In this document: positions 1-8,519 of the stretch, piece by piece
Layout: each line of letters opens with the position of its first letter
Position numbering within the stretch: position 1 is the stretch's first letter
From: JANNWF01 sp052390415
GTDB taxonomy: Bacteria > Pseudomonadota > Gammaproteobacteria > Xanthomonadales > Xanthomonadaceae
DNA: 57,367 nt
Direction: 5' to 3'
NCBI GenBank assembly: GCA_052390415.1
Contig: JBQTGY010000026.1
Location: forward strand, 1 to 57,367
Made by a program: the position numbers and the translations under genes
Notes under the pieces: generated by a model
The model's input: the letters and a program-made list of their open reading frames with translations, nothing else
Database searches by the model: none
What the model was told of the DNA's origin: nothing

Positions 1-3000
1 CCGTGGTGGCGCCGCCCGTACTACCACCGACAAGGGCTGCGCTACCACTGGCGATGGTCCATGTGATCGCCTGATTGGCCAAGGCCACACCGGCAGGGTC
101 CTTGAGTTCGACCACCAAGGGTTGATCGGCGGTGGTCTGGACAGCGCCGCTTTGAGCGTTGCCTGAGATCGCAGTGAATCGCGCCAACTCGGCGGTCACC
201 GTGAAGCGCGCGCTGACTTCGCCGACGCTGGCATCAATCGTCACCGGGCCCGGAGTCGACGCGAAGGTGTAAGCAAACGAAGCAAAACCGGCGGCGTCAG
301 TGATCGTGTTCGCCGTCGGAGGTGAGCCACCCCCATTGACCACCCACTGCACGGAAACGCCAGCGGCCGGAACGTCATTCAGCGTATAGAGAACTTTCAA
401 TGGAATGGCCGGCCGCCCGATCAAGCCACGTTGGCCATCTCCCTCCGACTGCACCAATCGCGCGCTGCCGACAGGCTCCGCGATGACATTGATGACCACG
501 AACTCGGAAAGGGGCGGGACGCCGCTGGCCTTGCCCAGAGGTGGTGGTGACCCCTCATACAGGAACTCGACCACATAGCGACCAGGACTTGAAGGCGCAC
601 TGCCGCCAATGGTCACCAAACCGTCGCTGTCGGTGACCAAACTTGACGGCAGCGTGTTGAGGTCGCCAGAGATCAGGATGGTCTGGTCAGACAGCGGCTC
701 GGCGAGCGAATCAGCCAGAGACAACACGATTTCGAACGGATCCCCGGCACTGAGGTCGAACTGCCGACTGGCAGGCTCGACCACCGTCAAGACAATGTTC
801 TCCTCAAACTCGAGATAGAAAAACGTGGTCGCGTTTGGCGAACTTTGTAGTTGCGCCGAGACAATGACCGGTCCGGGGTTGCTTCCAAACGTAACCGTGG
901 CGTTGGCAAGCGCAGTGACGCTACCCACTGGCGAGGACGCCGGAGAAACGTCTGCATCGCCGGAGGTGACCGACCAGAGCACGGTTTCCGGCGAGGCAGG
1001 AACAGCCGCCACCCCGTTTTCCTGGTAGCGCACGCTGATCGGGAAACTGAAGCCTGCGCCGCCCCGCGTCATATCGCCGTCGAACGGTACCAGCGACTTC
1101 ACGATTGCCGGGCCTGCGACATCAATCGCGTAGTTCACAACGCTTGGCGAGACCCCCGCGATGCCGGGATCGAACTGCGCCGCGACCTGATAGATGCCCG
1201 CGACTTGTGGGGTGAAGGTCGAGGTGGCGTTGCTTGACCCGTCTGTCAACACCAAGCCGTCGATGGTCGCGCCATTGGCCGGCGGGGTGATGTTGAACGT
1301 GACCGTCTCGCCCGCGCCAATCGGTGTTGGTTGGCCAGACGATCCGCGCTGAACCTGTGCGACCAACTGGGTGTTCTGCCCGACCTTGATGTTGACGTTG
1401 GGCGACGATACCGCCTGCAGCACATACGTCGACGGCGTCACTTGGTAGCTGGCGTTGAGCGAAGGAAAGCCAGGCGAAGAAATCGTCAGCTGTACTGGAC
1501 TGGCAGTGCGTCCGATTCGCACCGGCGAGCCTATCGCTTCACCGGGCCCTGCGATGGGTCCGCTGGTCCCTGGAGCCACGTCGGTGGAACCAGTCGTGGC
1601 GACGAAGGTCGTGCTGTTGTTTTCGGTGAACAAACCGTTGCCACTGGTGATGGTGAATGTCACCGGCACATCGCCCACCGGGAAGAACGAGCCGCGCTGT
1701 GGAGCGCCGAACGATTTGGTTGCCAACACGATGATGTTCGCACCGATCTCGTCGGTGAAGGTGAGCGCGGGTGGGGCTTGCTCCAAGCTCAGCGCCAAGT
1801 CAAACACGCCCAATGACCGCGAGTTGCTGACTCCCGCCGAGTAGTTCTCGATGTTGACCGAGCGGAAACCCAGCGACGTGGGAGTGAACACAAACGATGT
1901 CTGCCCACTCGCGTTGGTGTTCGGAGTGACGCCAAATGCTGCCGGTGTGGCTGTGCCAGTGAAGTTCCAGTCGATCGGAATTCCCGCGACAGGTATGCCG
2001 CTGGGCGTGGTGCGCAGCAGAAGGTTGAAGGTGACCGGCTGATTGCGCGGCGCTTCATTCGGCGGCGCATCAAAGACCAGCTCTATCGGCTCCACCCCAA
2101 AGGTGTAAACAACTTGAGGCGGCGGGAGTCCGTTGGGAGCCGAAACGTCGGCCGAGTTGGTTCGGCAATTCTGGGGGTCGAATGCCTGCGCCGTTACCTG
2201 ATAGTCGCCGACTTGAGTTGACAGCGTTTGTTCTGAAAAAACGAATCGCCCATTTCCGTTGACATCGGTCGCAAACGAGCCGTTGCAAGGGCCTCCAAAA
2301 AAGAAGGGCTTGCCCGAGCCGTCGTCGACGATCCACTGCAGGTTGGCAACGAATGGCTGGCCGTCGCGAATCACATTGACGGCAAAGGTCGGATCTTCCA
2401 ACGTGGAGATGATGTTCGCCGGCCCCTCGGTCGACGTGATGATGGGCTCTCCGGCGAGGACAAAGAGTGTCAGTGAGTCAACCGCGTCTGGCGTCATGAT
2501 GTTGTTGTCATGATCCCAGCGCGCAAGCACCTCACAGGAGCCTGTGCTGACGCCCATCACGGTCGCGCTGGTCAAGCCGCTGGACAGTGCCGTAGTGGGC
2601 ACGGGTGGCACCAAGGTGGCGTGCGGGCAGGAGGGCTCGATCTCGAAGGTGAGCGCACCACCGCCGGTCAACACGCTCATGACTCGCGACTCGACCTCGG
2701 CACCAACGGTCTGACCCACTTCCACGAACTCAACGTTTTTCGGCGCAGTAAATTCGAGTGCCGCCGGATTGCCTTGAATGGCAGACACGTTGATTTGCAG
2801 TGACTGCGAAGTGGCGACAAACGGCTGCGGGCCAGTGAAGTCCGGATCCCAGGTCGCATCCACGAAACAGGTGCCTGGCGACTGGGCAGTGAACTGGGCG
2901 GTAGTGAAACCGGAGCCATCAGCCGTGGAAGGTGGCGTTGTCGAAAACTGGACAGCCGAGCAGGTTTGCAGCGAGAAATTCAGCAAGCCGCCGCCAGTTG

Positions 3001-3220
3001 GAACGCCACTGGCGTTCAGGGTCCGCACTTCCGCCGAAATGGGATCGCCGACGAAGACGTTGATGACGGTGCCCGGTGCGGTGAAGTTGATCGACTGCGC
3101 ATTGACCGCGAAGGCCGATCCCAGTAACGCCAGCCCTGCCAGCAGTTGGGTCATTCCGGTGCGCTTCCGAGCCGCCTTCAACGCACAAATCGCCATCGCG
3201 GCGCGAGTTCGCATACCCAT
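1..3220 (-). CDS. Large exported Ig-like repeat protein, C-terminus cut by window edge
   Basis: The minus-strand frame is open from an ATG at 3220 to the left edge, so at least 1073 residues are visible and the C-terminus is missing. The first ~42 residues look like a long signal peptide: a basic head, then LLAGLALLGSAFAVNA before Gln. The remainder is a chain of beta-rich segments of roughly 100-120 residues with recurring phrases such as SGLTSATV, GDYQVTAQAF, GIYQVAAQF and TSTFTPQVAG, as in bacterial Ig-like (Big_1/invasin-type) folds. The first few segments carry paired cysteines. I see no catalytic motif. A surface adhesin, stalk or secreted scaffold is the likely role, but this is inference. 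It is divergent from the caspase-family gene at 3310, with 89 bp between the start codons. Confidence is high that it is a gene and moderate on fold. Confidence 0.8.
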   Translation of the reverse strand, partial: MGMRTRAAMAICALKAARKRTGMTQLLAGLALLGSAFAVNAQSINFTAPGTVINVFVGDPISAEVRTLNASGVPTGGGLLNFSLQTCSAVQFSTTPPSTADGSGFTTAQFTAQSPGTCFVDATWDPDFTGPQPFVATSQSLQINVSAIQGNPAALEFTAPKNVEFVEVGQTVGAEVESRVMSVLTGGGALTFEIEPSCPHATLVPPVPTTALSSGLTSATVMGVSTGSCEVLARWDHDNNIMTPDAVDSLTLFVLAGEPIITSTEGPANIISTLEDPTFAVNVIRDGQPFVANLQWIVDDGSGKPFFFGGPCNGSFATDVNGNGRFVFSEQTLSTQVGDYQVTAQAFDPQNCRTNSADVSAPNGLPPPQVVYTFGVEPIELVFDAPPNEAPRNQPVTFNLLLRTTPSGIPVAGIPIDWNFTGTATPAAFGVTPNTNASGQTSFVFTPTSLGFRSVNIENYSAGVSNSRSLGVFDLALSLEQAPPALTFTDEIGANIIVLATKSFGAPQRGSFFPVGDVPVTFTITSGNGLFTENNSTTFVATTGSTDVAPGTSGPIAGPGEAIGSPVRIGRTASPVQLTISSPGFPSLNASYQVTPSTYVLQAVSSPNVNIKVGQNTQLVAQVQRGSSGQPTPIGAGETVTFNITPPANGATIDGLVLTDGSSNATSTFTPQVAGIYQVAAQFDPGIAGVSPSVVNYAIDVAGPAIVKSLVPFDGDMTRGGAGFSFPISVRYQENGVAAVPASPETVLWSVTSGDADVSPASSPVGSVTALANATVTFGSNPGPVIVSAQLQSSPNATTFFYLEFEENIVLTVVEPASRQFDLSAGDPFEIVLSLADSLAEPLSDQTILISGDLNTLPSSLVTDSDGLVTIGGSAPSSPGRYVVEFLYEGSPPPLGKASGVPPLSEFVVINVIAEPVGSARLVQSEGDGQRGLIGRPAIPLKVLYTLNDVPAAGVSVQWVVNGGGSPPTANTITDAAGFASFAYTFASTPGPVTIDASVGEVSARFTVTAELARFTAISGNAQSGAVQTTADQPLVVELKDPAGVALANQAITWTIASGSAALVGGSTGGATT

Positions 3221-3260
3221 GGAGTCCCCCAGCTGAACAAGATTGTCGAGTGCGTCGCAG

Positions 3261-3266
3261 TATACT
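3261..3266 (+). promoter_or_regulatory. Candidate -10 element for the caspase-family gene
   Basis: TATACT lies 44 bp before the ATG at 3310 in the divergent spacer and matches the sigma-70 -10 consensus at five of six positions. No convincing -35 box is seen 16-18 bp upstream, so this is a weak call. Confidence 0.3.
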
Positions 3267-3309
3267 CCGGGCACTCGCTTGAACAGCGCTCCATCAGGAG
3301 GATGCAGAC

Positions 3310-5718
3310 ATGAGCAAGATTCAACAGCAGTCGATCCGAAACCCCGCGCGTGCATTGCTTTCATTGGCCGTCGCCGCAGTGGTGATGATTGCCTCGGCGG
3401 TGCCGTCTCCCGAGGCATTGGCTGCCAAGCCCAAGGTTCGAAATGCAGAGGACTTGTTGATCGTCGACTGCCTGCTGCCGGGGCAGGTGCGAAAGCTGGG
3501 CGCGGCAGCCACCTTCATGAGCGCGCGGCGACCGATTCGCACCACGCAGTCAGACTGTGAAATCCGTGGCGGCGAATACGTCGCCATGGATCGCGCGAAC
3601 TATCAGACGGCTTTGCAAGTGTGGATGGATCAAGCCACCGCCGGCAGCGCCGAGGCGCAGAACTACGTTGGCGAAATCTATCTCAAGGGATTGGGGATAG
3701 CGCCTGACTATGACCTGGCCGCGCTGTGGTTCAAGAAGTCGGTGGCGCAGGGATTCAATCGTGCCAAGACCAATCTTGGCTACTTGTATGAACAGGGACT
3801 TGGCGTCGAAAAAGACCAGACCAAGGCCTTGAATCTTTATCGCGAAGCGTCTGGCATCACCGGTGACGATCTGCTGTTTGCGTCAACGGTGAAGGTGCAA
3901 TTGCAGGCCAAGGATTCGGAGATCGGCCAGCTCAAGCAAACCGTCGAAGAGCGCGAGCGCGAAGCAGAAGGGCTGCGCAATCAGGTGCGTGACCTCCAGG
4001 TTCAGGTCAACGAACGCAAACAAGCCCTGCAAGGTGCGCAAAAACAGTTGGAAGAAACGCGAGCGAAACTGACCACGGCGCGGCAGGCTACCGGAGCAGA
4101 TTTTTCTGCCGTCGATCAGCAACGCGATGCATTGGCCGAGCGCGAGCGCGAAGTGGCACGGCTGACCGCCGAGTTGGCCAGCGAGCGCGAAGCTGCCAGC
4201 AAGCGTGAAGCCGCTGTGCAGCAACAGTTGGCCGAGTTAAAGACGAAGCAGGCCAGCGTGCAGAGCAGCGGCGGTTCGCCCGAGGCGTTGGCGCAGATCG
4301 AGAAACAAGCCAGCGAGTTGGCTGCGTCGTTGGAACAGGCGCGCGAACGGGCGCTCGGTATGCAAGCACAGCTTGCGTCCAATCAATCCTTGCTGGACGC
4401 GGAGAAGCAGACCTACGAGAAGCGTATCGCCGAATTGGAAGCTCAGGCGGCGGGTCGCAAGCAAGAGGACTGGCAGCTGATGCGTTTGCTCGAAAATCAA
4501 CTTTCACAACGTGAGTCGGAAATACGTCTTCAGCAGGCGCAGATCGTGTTGCTCGAACGGGAAGCTTCAACGACCGGCGGACTATTGGCCTCGGCACCCA
4601 CGTTGGAACTGATTGACCCACCCCTGACAGTGACCCGCGGCAGCATGCCTGCCGCACTGTTGCAGAGCGCGCCGGGTCGGCAATCGCTGACGGGCAAGGT
4701 CACCAATCCGCAGGCCGTCGAGACCTTGACGGTCAACGGTACGCCGGTGGTGTTGGGCGAGAACGGTTTGTTCCGCGCCAGCATCGATGTCCAAGCCGGC
4801 GGCTCAGTGGTGCAGATCGCGGCCGTGGACAAACGCGGCGGCTCCGGTTCGCTGGAGTTCACCATGGTGCCGCAGACGGATGGAGGGCGCACGGGCGCGC
4901 CGACGGCCAATGGCGATGTCGCCGGCTTGACCTTGCCTGCGGGCATCGATCTGGGCAGATACCATGCGATCGTGGTTGGCAATAACACCTACCAGAACAG
5001 CAGTTTTGCCGCACTGCAAAGCGCGGTCACCGATGCCACCGCGGTGGCAGCCATGCTGCGTGATCGTTATGGCTTTCAGACCAACTTGCTGCTCAATGCG
5101 ACGCGCTTCGAAATCCTTTCGGCGCTCAACGATGCACGCGAGTCGCTGGGTCCGAACGACAATTTGCTGGTTTACTACGCCGGTCACGGCGAGCTGAGCG
5201 CGGACGGCAAGCAGGGCTACTGGATCCCGGTCGATGGGCAAGCGGGTGTGGCGAGCACCTGGATTTCCAATGGCGCCATCAGTTCGATTCTGGAAACCAT
5301 GAAAGCGAAACAGGTGCTGGTTGTCGCGGATTCCTGCTACTCGGGTGCGATGACGCAGGCGTCGGTGCCAACCATCGACCCGACCTCGCTTACCGCAGAG
5401 AAGTGGGGCGCGTGGGTGAAGACTGCCGCCGCCAGTCGCGCCCGTACCGCCTTGACTTCGGGCGGCGTGCAGCCGGTGCCCGATACCGGTAGCGGCAAGC
5501 ACTCCTACTTTGCGCGTGCGTTCTTGAATGCGCTGGAAGACAACAACCGCTTGCTCGAAGCTCAACGTCTGTATCGCGAGATCAGCTCGTCCTTGGCGTT
5601 GGCAGCGGTCAATGCGCCGATCAGTCAAGTACCCGAGTATTCGCCGATCCAGTTTGCGGGTCACGAAAGCGGCGACTTCTTCTTTCAGCCGAAAGCGGGC
5701 GGTCGCAGCGGTCCCTGA
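3310..5718 (+). CDS. Secreted caspase-family (C14) protein with SEL1 repeats and coiled coil
   Basis: 802 residues. Residues 1-39 form a signal peptide (hydrophobic LLSLAVAAVVMIASA, cleavage near ALAA). Residues ~96-181 hold SEL1-type repeats (AEAQNYVGEIYLKGLGI, AKTNLGYLYEQGLGV). Residues ~195-420 are a long Glu/Gln/Ala-rich coiled coil. Residues ~425-525 are a beta-type linker domain. From ~548 there is a caspase p20-like domain with the expected dyad, His626 in YYAGHGE and Cys676 in VVADSCYSG. The ATG is preceded by AGGAGG at 3296-3301, 8 bp away. Caspase-like proteins cleave after Arg/Lys or Asp, but the specificity here cannot be read. The signal peptide places it in the periplasm or outside, where SEL1 repeats and coiled coil would recruit partners. 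The substrate is unknown. Confidence 0.9.
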   Translation: MSKIQQQSIRNPARALLSLAVAAVVMIASAVPSPEALAAKPKVRNAEDLLIVDCLLPGQVRKLGAAATFMSARRPIRTTQSDCEIRGGEYVAMDRANYQTALQVWMDQATAGSAEAQNYVGEIYLKGLGIAPDYDLAALWFKKSVAQGFNRAKTNLGYLYEQGLGVEKDQTKALNLYREASGITGDDLLFASTVKVQLQAKDSEIGQLKQTVEEREREAEGLRNQVRDLQVQVNERKQALQGAQKQLEETRAKLTTARQATGADFSAVDQQRDALAEREREVARLTAELASEREAASKREAAVQQQLAELKTKQASVQSSGGSPEALAQIEKQASELAASLEQARERALGMQAQLASNQSLLDAEKQTYEKRIAELEAQAAGRKQEDWQLMRLLENQLSQRESEIRLQQAQIVLLEREASTTGGLLASAPTLELIDPPLTVTRGSMPAALLQSAPGRQSLTGKVTNPQAVETLTVNGTPVVLGENGLFRASIDVQAGGSVVQIAAVDKRGGSGSLEFTMVPQTDGGRTGAPTANGDVAGLTLPAGIDLGRYHAIVVGNNTYQNSSFAALQSAVTDATAVAAMLRDRYGFQTNLLLNATRFEILSALNDARESLGPNDNLLVYYAGHGELSADGKQGYWIPVDGQAGVASTWISNGAISSILETMKAKQVLVVADSCYSGAMTQASVPTIDPTSLTAEKWGAWVKTAAASRARTALTSGGVQPVPDTGSGKHSYFARAFLNALEDNNRLLEAQRLYREISSSLALAAVNAPISQVPEYSPIQFAGHESGDFFFQPKAGGRSGP

Positions 5719-5740
5719 TCGTCGGATGTTGGATTTTTCC

Positions 5741-5770
5741 TTGTGATGGTGGGCGCGGAGCGTGTATGCT
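5741..5770 (+). promoter_or_regulatory. Candidate promoter of tRNA-Ser
   Basis: TTGTGA (5741-5746) and TATGCT (5765-5770) are 18 bp apart. They are followed by a GC-rich stretch (CCGCGCCC), the kind of discriminator seen at stringently controlled stable-RNA promoters. The predicted start near 5777 lies about 29 nt before the mature tRNA. The -10 box sits inside the hairpin at 5751-5778. Confidence 0.5.
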
Positions 5771-5778
5771 CCGCGCCC
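5751..5778 (+). terminator. Perfect 11-bp inverted repeat after the caspase-family gene
   Basis: GGGCGCGGAGC (5751-5761) and GCTCCGCGCCC (5768-5778) are exact reverse complements around a 6-nt loop, 33 bp after the stop codon. There is only a poor T tract (TTCCC), so termination may be weak. The right arm overlaps the candidate tRNA promoter. Confidence 0.5.
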
Positions 5779-5805
5779 TTCCCACTCGACCTTGGGAAGC
5801 ACCGC

Positions 5806-5896
5806 GGAGAGGTGGCAGAGTGGTCGAATGCGCCGGATTCGAAATCCGGTTCACGGTTTCACCGTGACGAGGGTTCGAATCCCTCCTTCTCCGCCA
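5806..5896 (+). tRNA. tRNA-Ser(CGA)
   Basis: 91 nt including the encoded CCA. The acceptor stem GGAGAGG pairs with CTTCTCC (one G-T). The anticodon loop TTCGAAA has CGA at 5840-5842, flanked by CCGGA/TCCGG. The long variable arm (CACGG/CCGTG) is typical of class II serine tRNAs, and the T loop GGTTCGAATCC is intact. It decodes UCG. Confidence 0.97.
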
Positions 5897-5922
5897 TATG
5901 TTTGAATTGAGTCACACACTTG

Positions 5923-5945
5923 GGCCAGCTAACGCTGGCCTTTTT
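5923..5945 (+). terminator. Rho-independent terminator after tRNA-Ser
   Basis: GGCCAGC (5923-5929), loop TAAC, GCTGGCC (5934-5940), then five T. It lies 26 bp after the tRNA CCA end. Confidence 0.9.
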
Positions 5946-6042
5946 GTTGAGCGATGATGGCGTTGGCCAGCGTCGATTTTGCGACGTGCTTCTGTGGTCG
6001 TGCGCATCCCTTTCTTCACACTTGAGCAAGGCCTCTGCACCG

Positions 6043-6456
6043 ATGTCCGAGATTCTGGTTCCTGTGTCGTTTGGCGAATTGCTGGACAAGATCGCCATTC
6101 TCGAAATCAAGTCCGAGCGCATTAGCGACCCGGCCAAGCTAGCGAACGTGCGGCGCGAGTTGGACGCGCTCAACGCGACGTGGGCGCTGTCGCCGGCCGC
6201 CAAGATCGACATCACGGACCTGCGTGCGGCCTTGAAAGCGGTCAATCAAACCTTGTGGGTGATCGAAGACGATATTCGCTTGCAGGAGAAGGCGCAGGCC
6301 TTCGACGCCGAGTTCGTGCGTTTGGCGCGTGCGGTCTACTTCGAGAATGATGATCGCGCACGCATCAAGCGCGAGATCAATCTGGCGCTGGGATCAGCGT
6401 ATGTGGAAGAGAAGTCGTATGAGGATTATCGGGCGGCGACTGCTGCAAGCGATTGA
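6043..6456 (+). CDS. DUF6165 family protein
   Basis: 137 residues from ATG 6043. The N-terminal pattern ILVPVSFGELLDKIAILEIK is the hallmark of this small uncharacterised family. The rest is alpha-helical and charged, with no signal peptide or membrane segment, so it should be cytoplasmic. The frame is open further upstream, but residues before this Met do not fit the family. Only a weak AAGG lies upstream as a ribosome site. It follows the tRNA-Ser terminator and precedes a lipoprotein gene on the same strand by 18 bp. Function unknown. Confidence 0.75.
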   Translation: MSEILVPVSFGELLDKIAILEIKSERISDPAKLANVRRELDALNATWALSPAAKIDITDLRAALKAVNQTLWVIEDDIRLQEKAQAFDAEFVRLARAVYFENDDRARIKREINLALGSAYVEEKSYEDYRAATAASD

Positions 6457-6474
6457 GCGAATCGCCAGTCACTC

Positions 6475-6840
6475 ATGCGCGCTTTGTTGCGCGGCATAGT
6501 CTTGTTTGCCACATCGTTTCTGGCTGGATGCGGTGAGACTTCGGAGAGCGACCCCGCTCCCTGCGTGGACGCAGGCAGCTGGAGTCGTGTGCTGGCCGAA
6601 GTACCCGAAGTGGCAAGTGGCCTGGTTCGAGAACTGACGAGGGACGCCTGCTCAGCGGAAGGCACGTTCTGTGAGTTCAGCACGCACCCGCGAAGCAACT
6701 CCGACTGGGCATTCGGCATCTCTGTTCAATACGTCACTCGCGACAGCGCTGAGGCGGACTGCATTTACGTGCCTGGTGCAGGTCACACCTGGTACTTTGA
6801 TGCTGCCGGAAACCTTGTGCAGGATTTTCCGGCGCTGTAA
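6475..6840 (+). CDS. Small hypothetical lipoprotein
   Basis: 121 residues. The N-terminus MRALLRGIVLFATSFLAGCG is a lipoprotein signal peptide with lipobox LAGC and Cys19 as the expected acylation site. The mature part is short, polar and holds four further cysteines (PCVDAG, RDACSAEG, TFCEF, ADCIYV) that could form two disulfides in the periplasm. No family is recognised. It lies 18 bp after the DUF6165 gene and is convergent with phoH. Confidence 0.65.
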   Translation: MRALLRGIVLFATSFLAGCGETSESDPAPCVDAGSWSRVLAEVPEVASGLVRELTRDACSAEGTFCEFSTHPRSNSDWAFGISVQYVTRDSAEADCIYVPGAGHTWYFDAAGNLVQDFPAL

Positions 6841-6883
6841 TCCAAACCTGTAAGCCAGCGGGATGCGCGACATGTTTCGTCGC

Positions 6884-8284
6884 CTACAACATCTCCGAAG
6901 CGAAATCCGCCAGCCGCGAGCGCTCGCCGCGGCGCAAGGTGACGTGGGCCGAATGCGCCCAGCCTTTGAAGCGATCCACCGCGTAGGTGAGGCCTGAGGT
7001 CGTTTCGGTCAGATACGGCGTATCGATCTGTTCGACGTTGCCGAGGCAGATGATCTTGGTTCCCGGACCCGCCCGCGTGATCAGCGTTTTCAGTTGTTTG
7101 GGCGACATGTTCTGCGCTTCGTCGATGATGATCCAGCGATTGAGGAAGGTGCGTCCGCGCATGAAATTCATTGCCCGGATCTTGATCCGCGATGCCAGCA
7201 AATCGTTGGTCGCGGCGCGACCCCATGCGCCGCCTTCCTGATTGTGCGTGAGCACTTCGAGGTTGTCGGTCAGTGCGCCCATCCACGGCGTCATTTTTTC
7301 TTCTTCGGTTCCGGGCAGAAAGCCGATGTCTTCGCCGACCGAGACCGTGGCGCGGGTCATGATGATCTCGCGGTAGCGTTGCTGATCCATGGTTTGTGCC
7401 ATGCCGGCCGCCAGCGCCAGCAAAGTCTTGCCGGTACCGGCGGTGCCCAGCAAAGTGACGAGGTCGATTTCCGGGTCCATCAACGCATTGATCGCGAAAT
7501 TCTGTTCGCGATTGCGCGCGGAGATTCCCCACACCGCATGTTGGCTGTGGCGGAAGTCGTCGACGATCTGCAGCACGGCGCGGTCGCCGTCGAGTTTGTG
7601 AACCTTCAGTTCGACTTCGTCGTCGCCGGGCAGGTACAGAAACTCATTGGGGAACCAGTCCTCGTCATCGCACAACTGCAACTCGTAAAAGGTGCGGCCG
7701 CGTTCGCTCCACGAGCGCAGATCACTTTCGTGGCGATTCCAGAAATCTTGCGGCAGCTCGCGCGCGCCAGCGTACAGCAGGCTGAAATCATCCAGCGCCC
7801 GATCATTCTCGTAGTCTTCGGCAGGCACCTTGCAGATCGATGCCTTGATTCGCAGATTGATGTCCTTGGACACCAGCACCACGTGCTCTTCGGGACGCGA
7901 CTCGCGCAGTGCCAGGATCGCGCCGAGGATCTGGTTGTCCGGCAGCACGGTGCCAAAGCGCTGACCCGGGGTGACCGGTTGAATCTGGAACAGCAAGCGT
8001 CCGCTGCCGGGGCTGGCGCGCAACTTCAGTTCCTTGGGTCGCTGCAGAAGTAGTCCGTCTTCGATCGGGCCGCCGTCGCCAGCCTCGATCAATTCGTTGA
8101 TGAAGCGACTGACTTGCCGTGCGTTGCGACTGGCTTCGGAGTGGCCTTTCTTGGAGGCGTCCAGTTCCTCCAGTACCATCATCGGAAGAAACACGTCGTG
8201 TTCTTCGAACTTGAACAGGGCGGTGGGATCGTGCATCAACACATTGGTGTCAAGCACGTAGATACGCTTGCTGCGGGTCATCAT
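6884..8284 (-). CDS. PhoH family ATPase with N-terminal PIN domain
   Basis: 466 residues. Residues ~8-150 are a PIN nuclease domain (YVLDTNVLMHDP, with acidic residues at the expected places). From ~250 to the end is a PhoH-type P-loop domain with Walker A GTAGTGKT near residue 280, Walker B WIIIDEAQN and the PhoH signature TPYLTE. PIN-PhoH fusions are thought to be ATP-dependent ribonuclease/helicase toxin-like enzymes in RNA turnover. The length is normal. Two Met codons start the frame and the second is only one residue further, so the start is uncertain by 3 bp. It is transcribed toward the lipoprotein gene. Confidence 0.93.
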   Translation of the reverse strand: MMTRSKRIYVLDTNVLMHDPTALFKFEEHDVFLPMMVLEELDASKKGHSEASRNARQVSRFINELIEAGDGGPIEDGLLLQRPKELKLRASPGSGRLLFQIQPVTPGQRFGTVLPDNQILGAILALRESRPEEHVVLVSKDINLRIKASICKVPAEDYENDRALDDFSLLYAGARELPQDFWNRHESDLRSWSERGRTFYELQLCDDEDWFPNEFLYLPGDDEVELKVHKLDGDRAVLQIVDDFRHSQHAVWGISARNREQNFAINALMDPEIDLVTLLGTAGTGKTLLALAAGMAQTMDQQRYREIIMTRATVSVGEDIGFLPGTEEEKMTPWMGALTDNLEVLTHNQEGGAWGRAATNDLLASRIKIRAMNFMRGRTFLNRWIIIDEAQNMSPKQLKTLITRAGPGTKIICLGNVEQIDTPYLTETTSGLTYAVDRFKGWAHSAHVTLRRGERSRLADFASEML

Positions 8285-8389
8285 GATGGGGCGATGTCCG
8301 TTGGGGGTGAGGTGGCGCGCTTACAAGCCGCAGGTTTGTGCCCCTCTGAACGCCTGAGCGCTATGCGCGAAGGCCGGGGAGTGGTTTGG

Positions 8390-8476
8390 AGATTCGGGAT
8401 TGGAAAAACGGGATTCGGGATTCGTAGAAGCAAACGCTCGCGACAGTCCGCTTTCACGAATCCCGAATCCCGAACC
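8390..8476. repeat. GGGATTCGGGATT-type intergenic inverted repeat
   Basis: GGGATTCGGGATTCGT (8410-8425) has an exact reverse complement at 8456-8471, with 30 bp between. Extra partial units (GATTCGGGATTGG at 8391-8403, CGAACCCC to 8477) extend both arms. Similar repeats are scattered between genes in xanthomonad genomes. It lies between phoH and bcp and could fold into a strong hairpin on either strand. Confidence 0.8.
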
Positions 8477-8519
8477 CCCAGCGGGCTTACCAACAAACGG
8501 CGATCCGAATTGCTCGGGA

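Noticed and set aside
1331..2513. Several plus-strand frames of 80-160 codons in the left part
   Set aside because: The minus-strand frame is continuous over the whole 3.2 kb with a coherent Ig-like protein. The plus-strand frames are fragments.
4804..5802. 332-codon minus-strand frame opposite the caspase gene
   Set aside because: It covers the conserved caspase domain on the other strand and runs into the tRNA promoter region. No family features.
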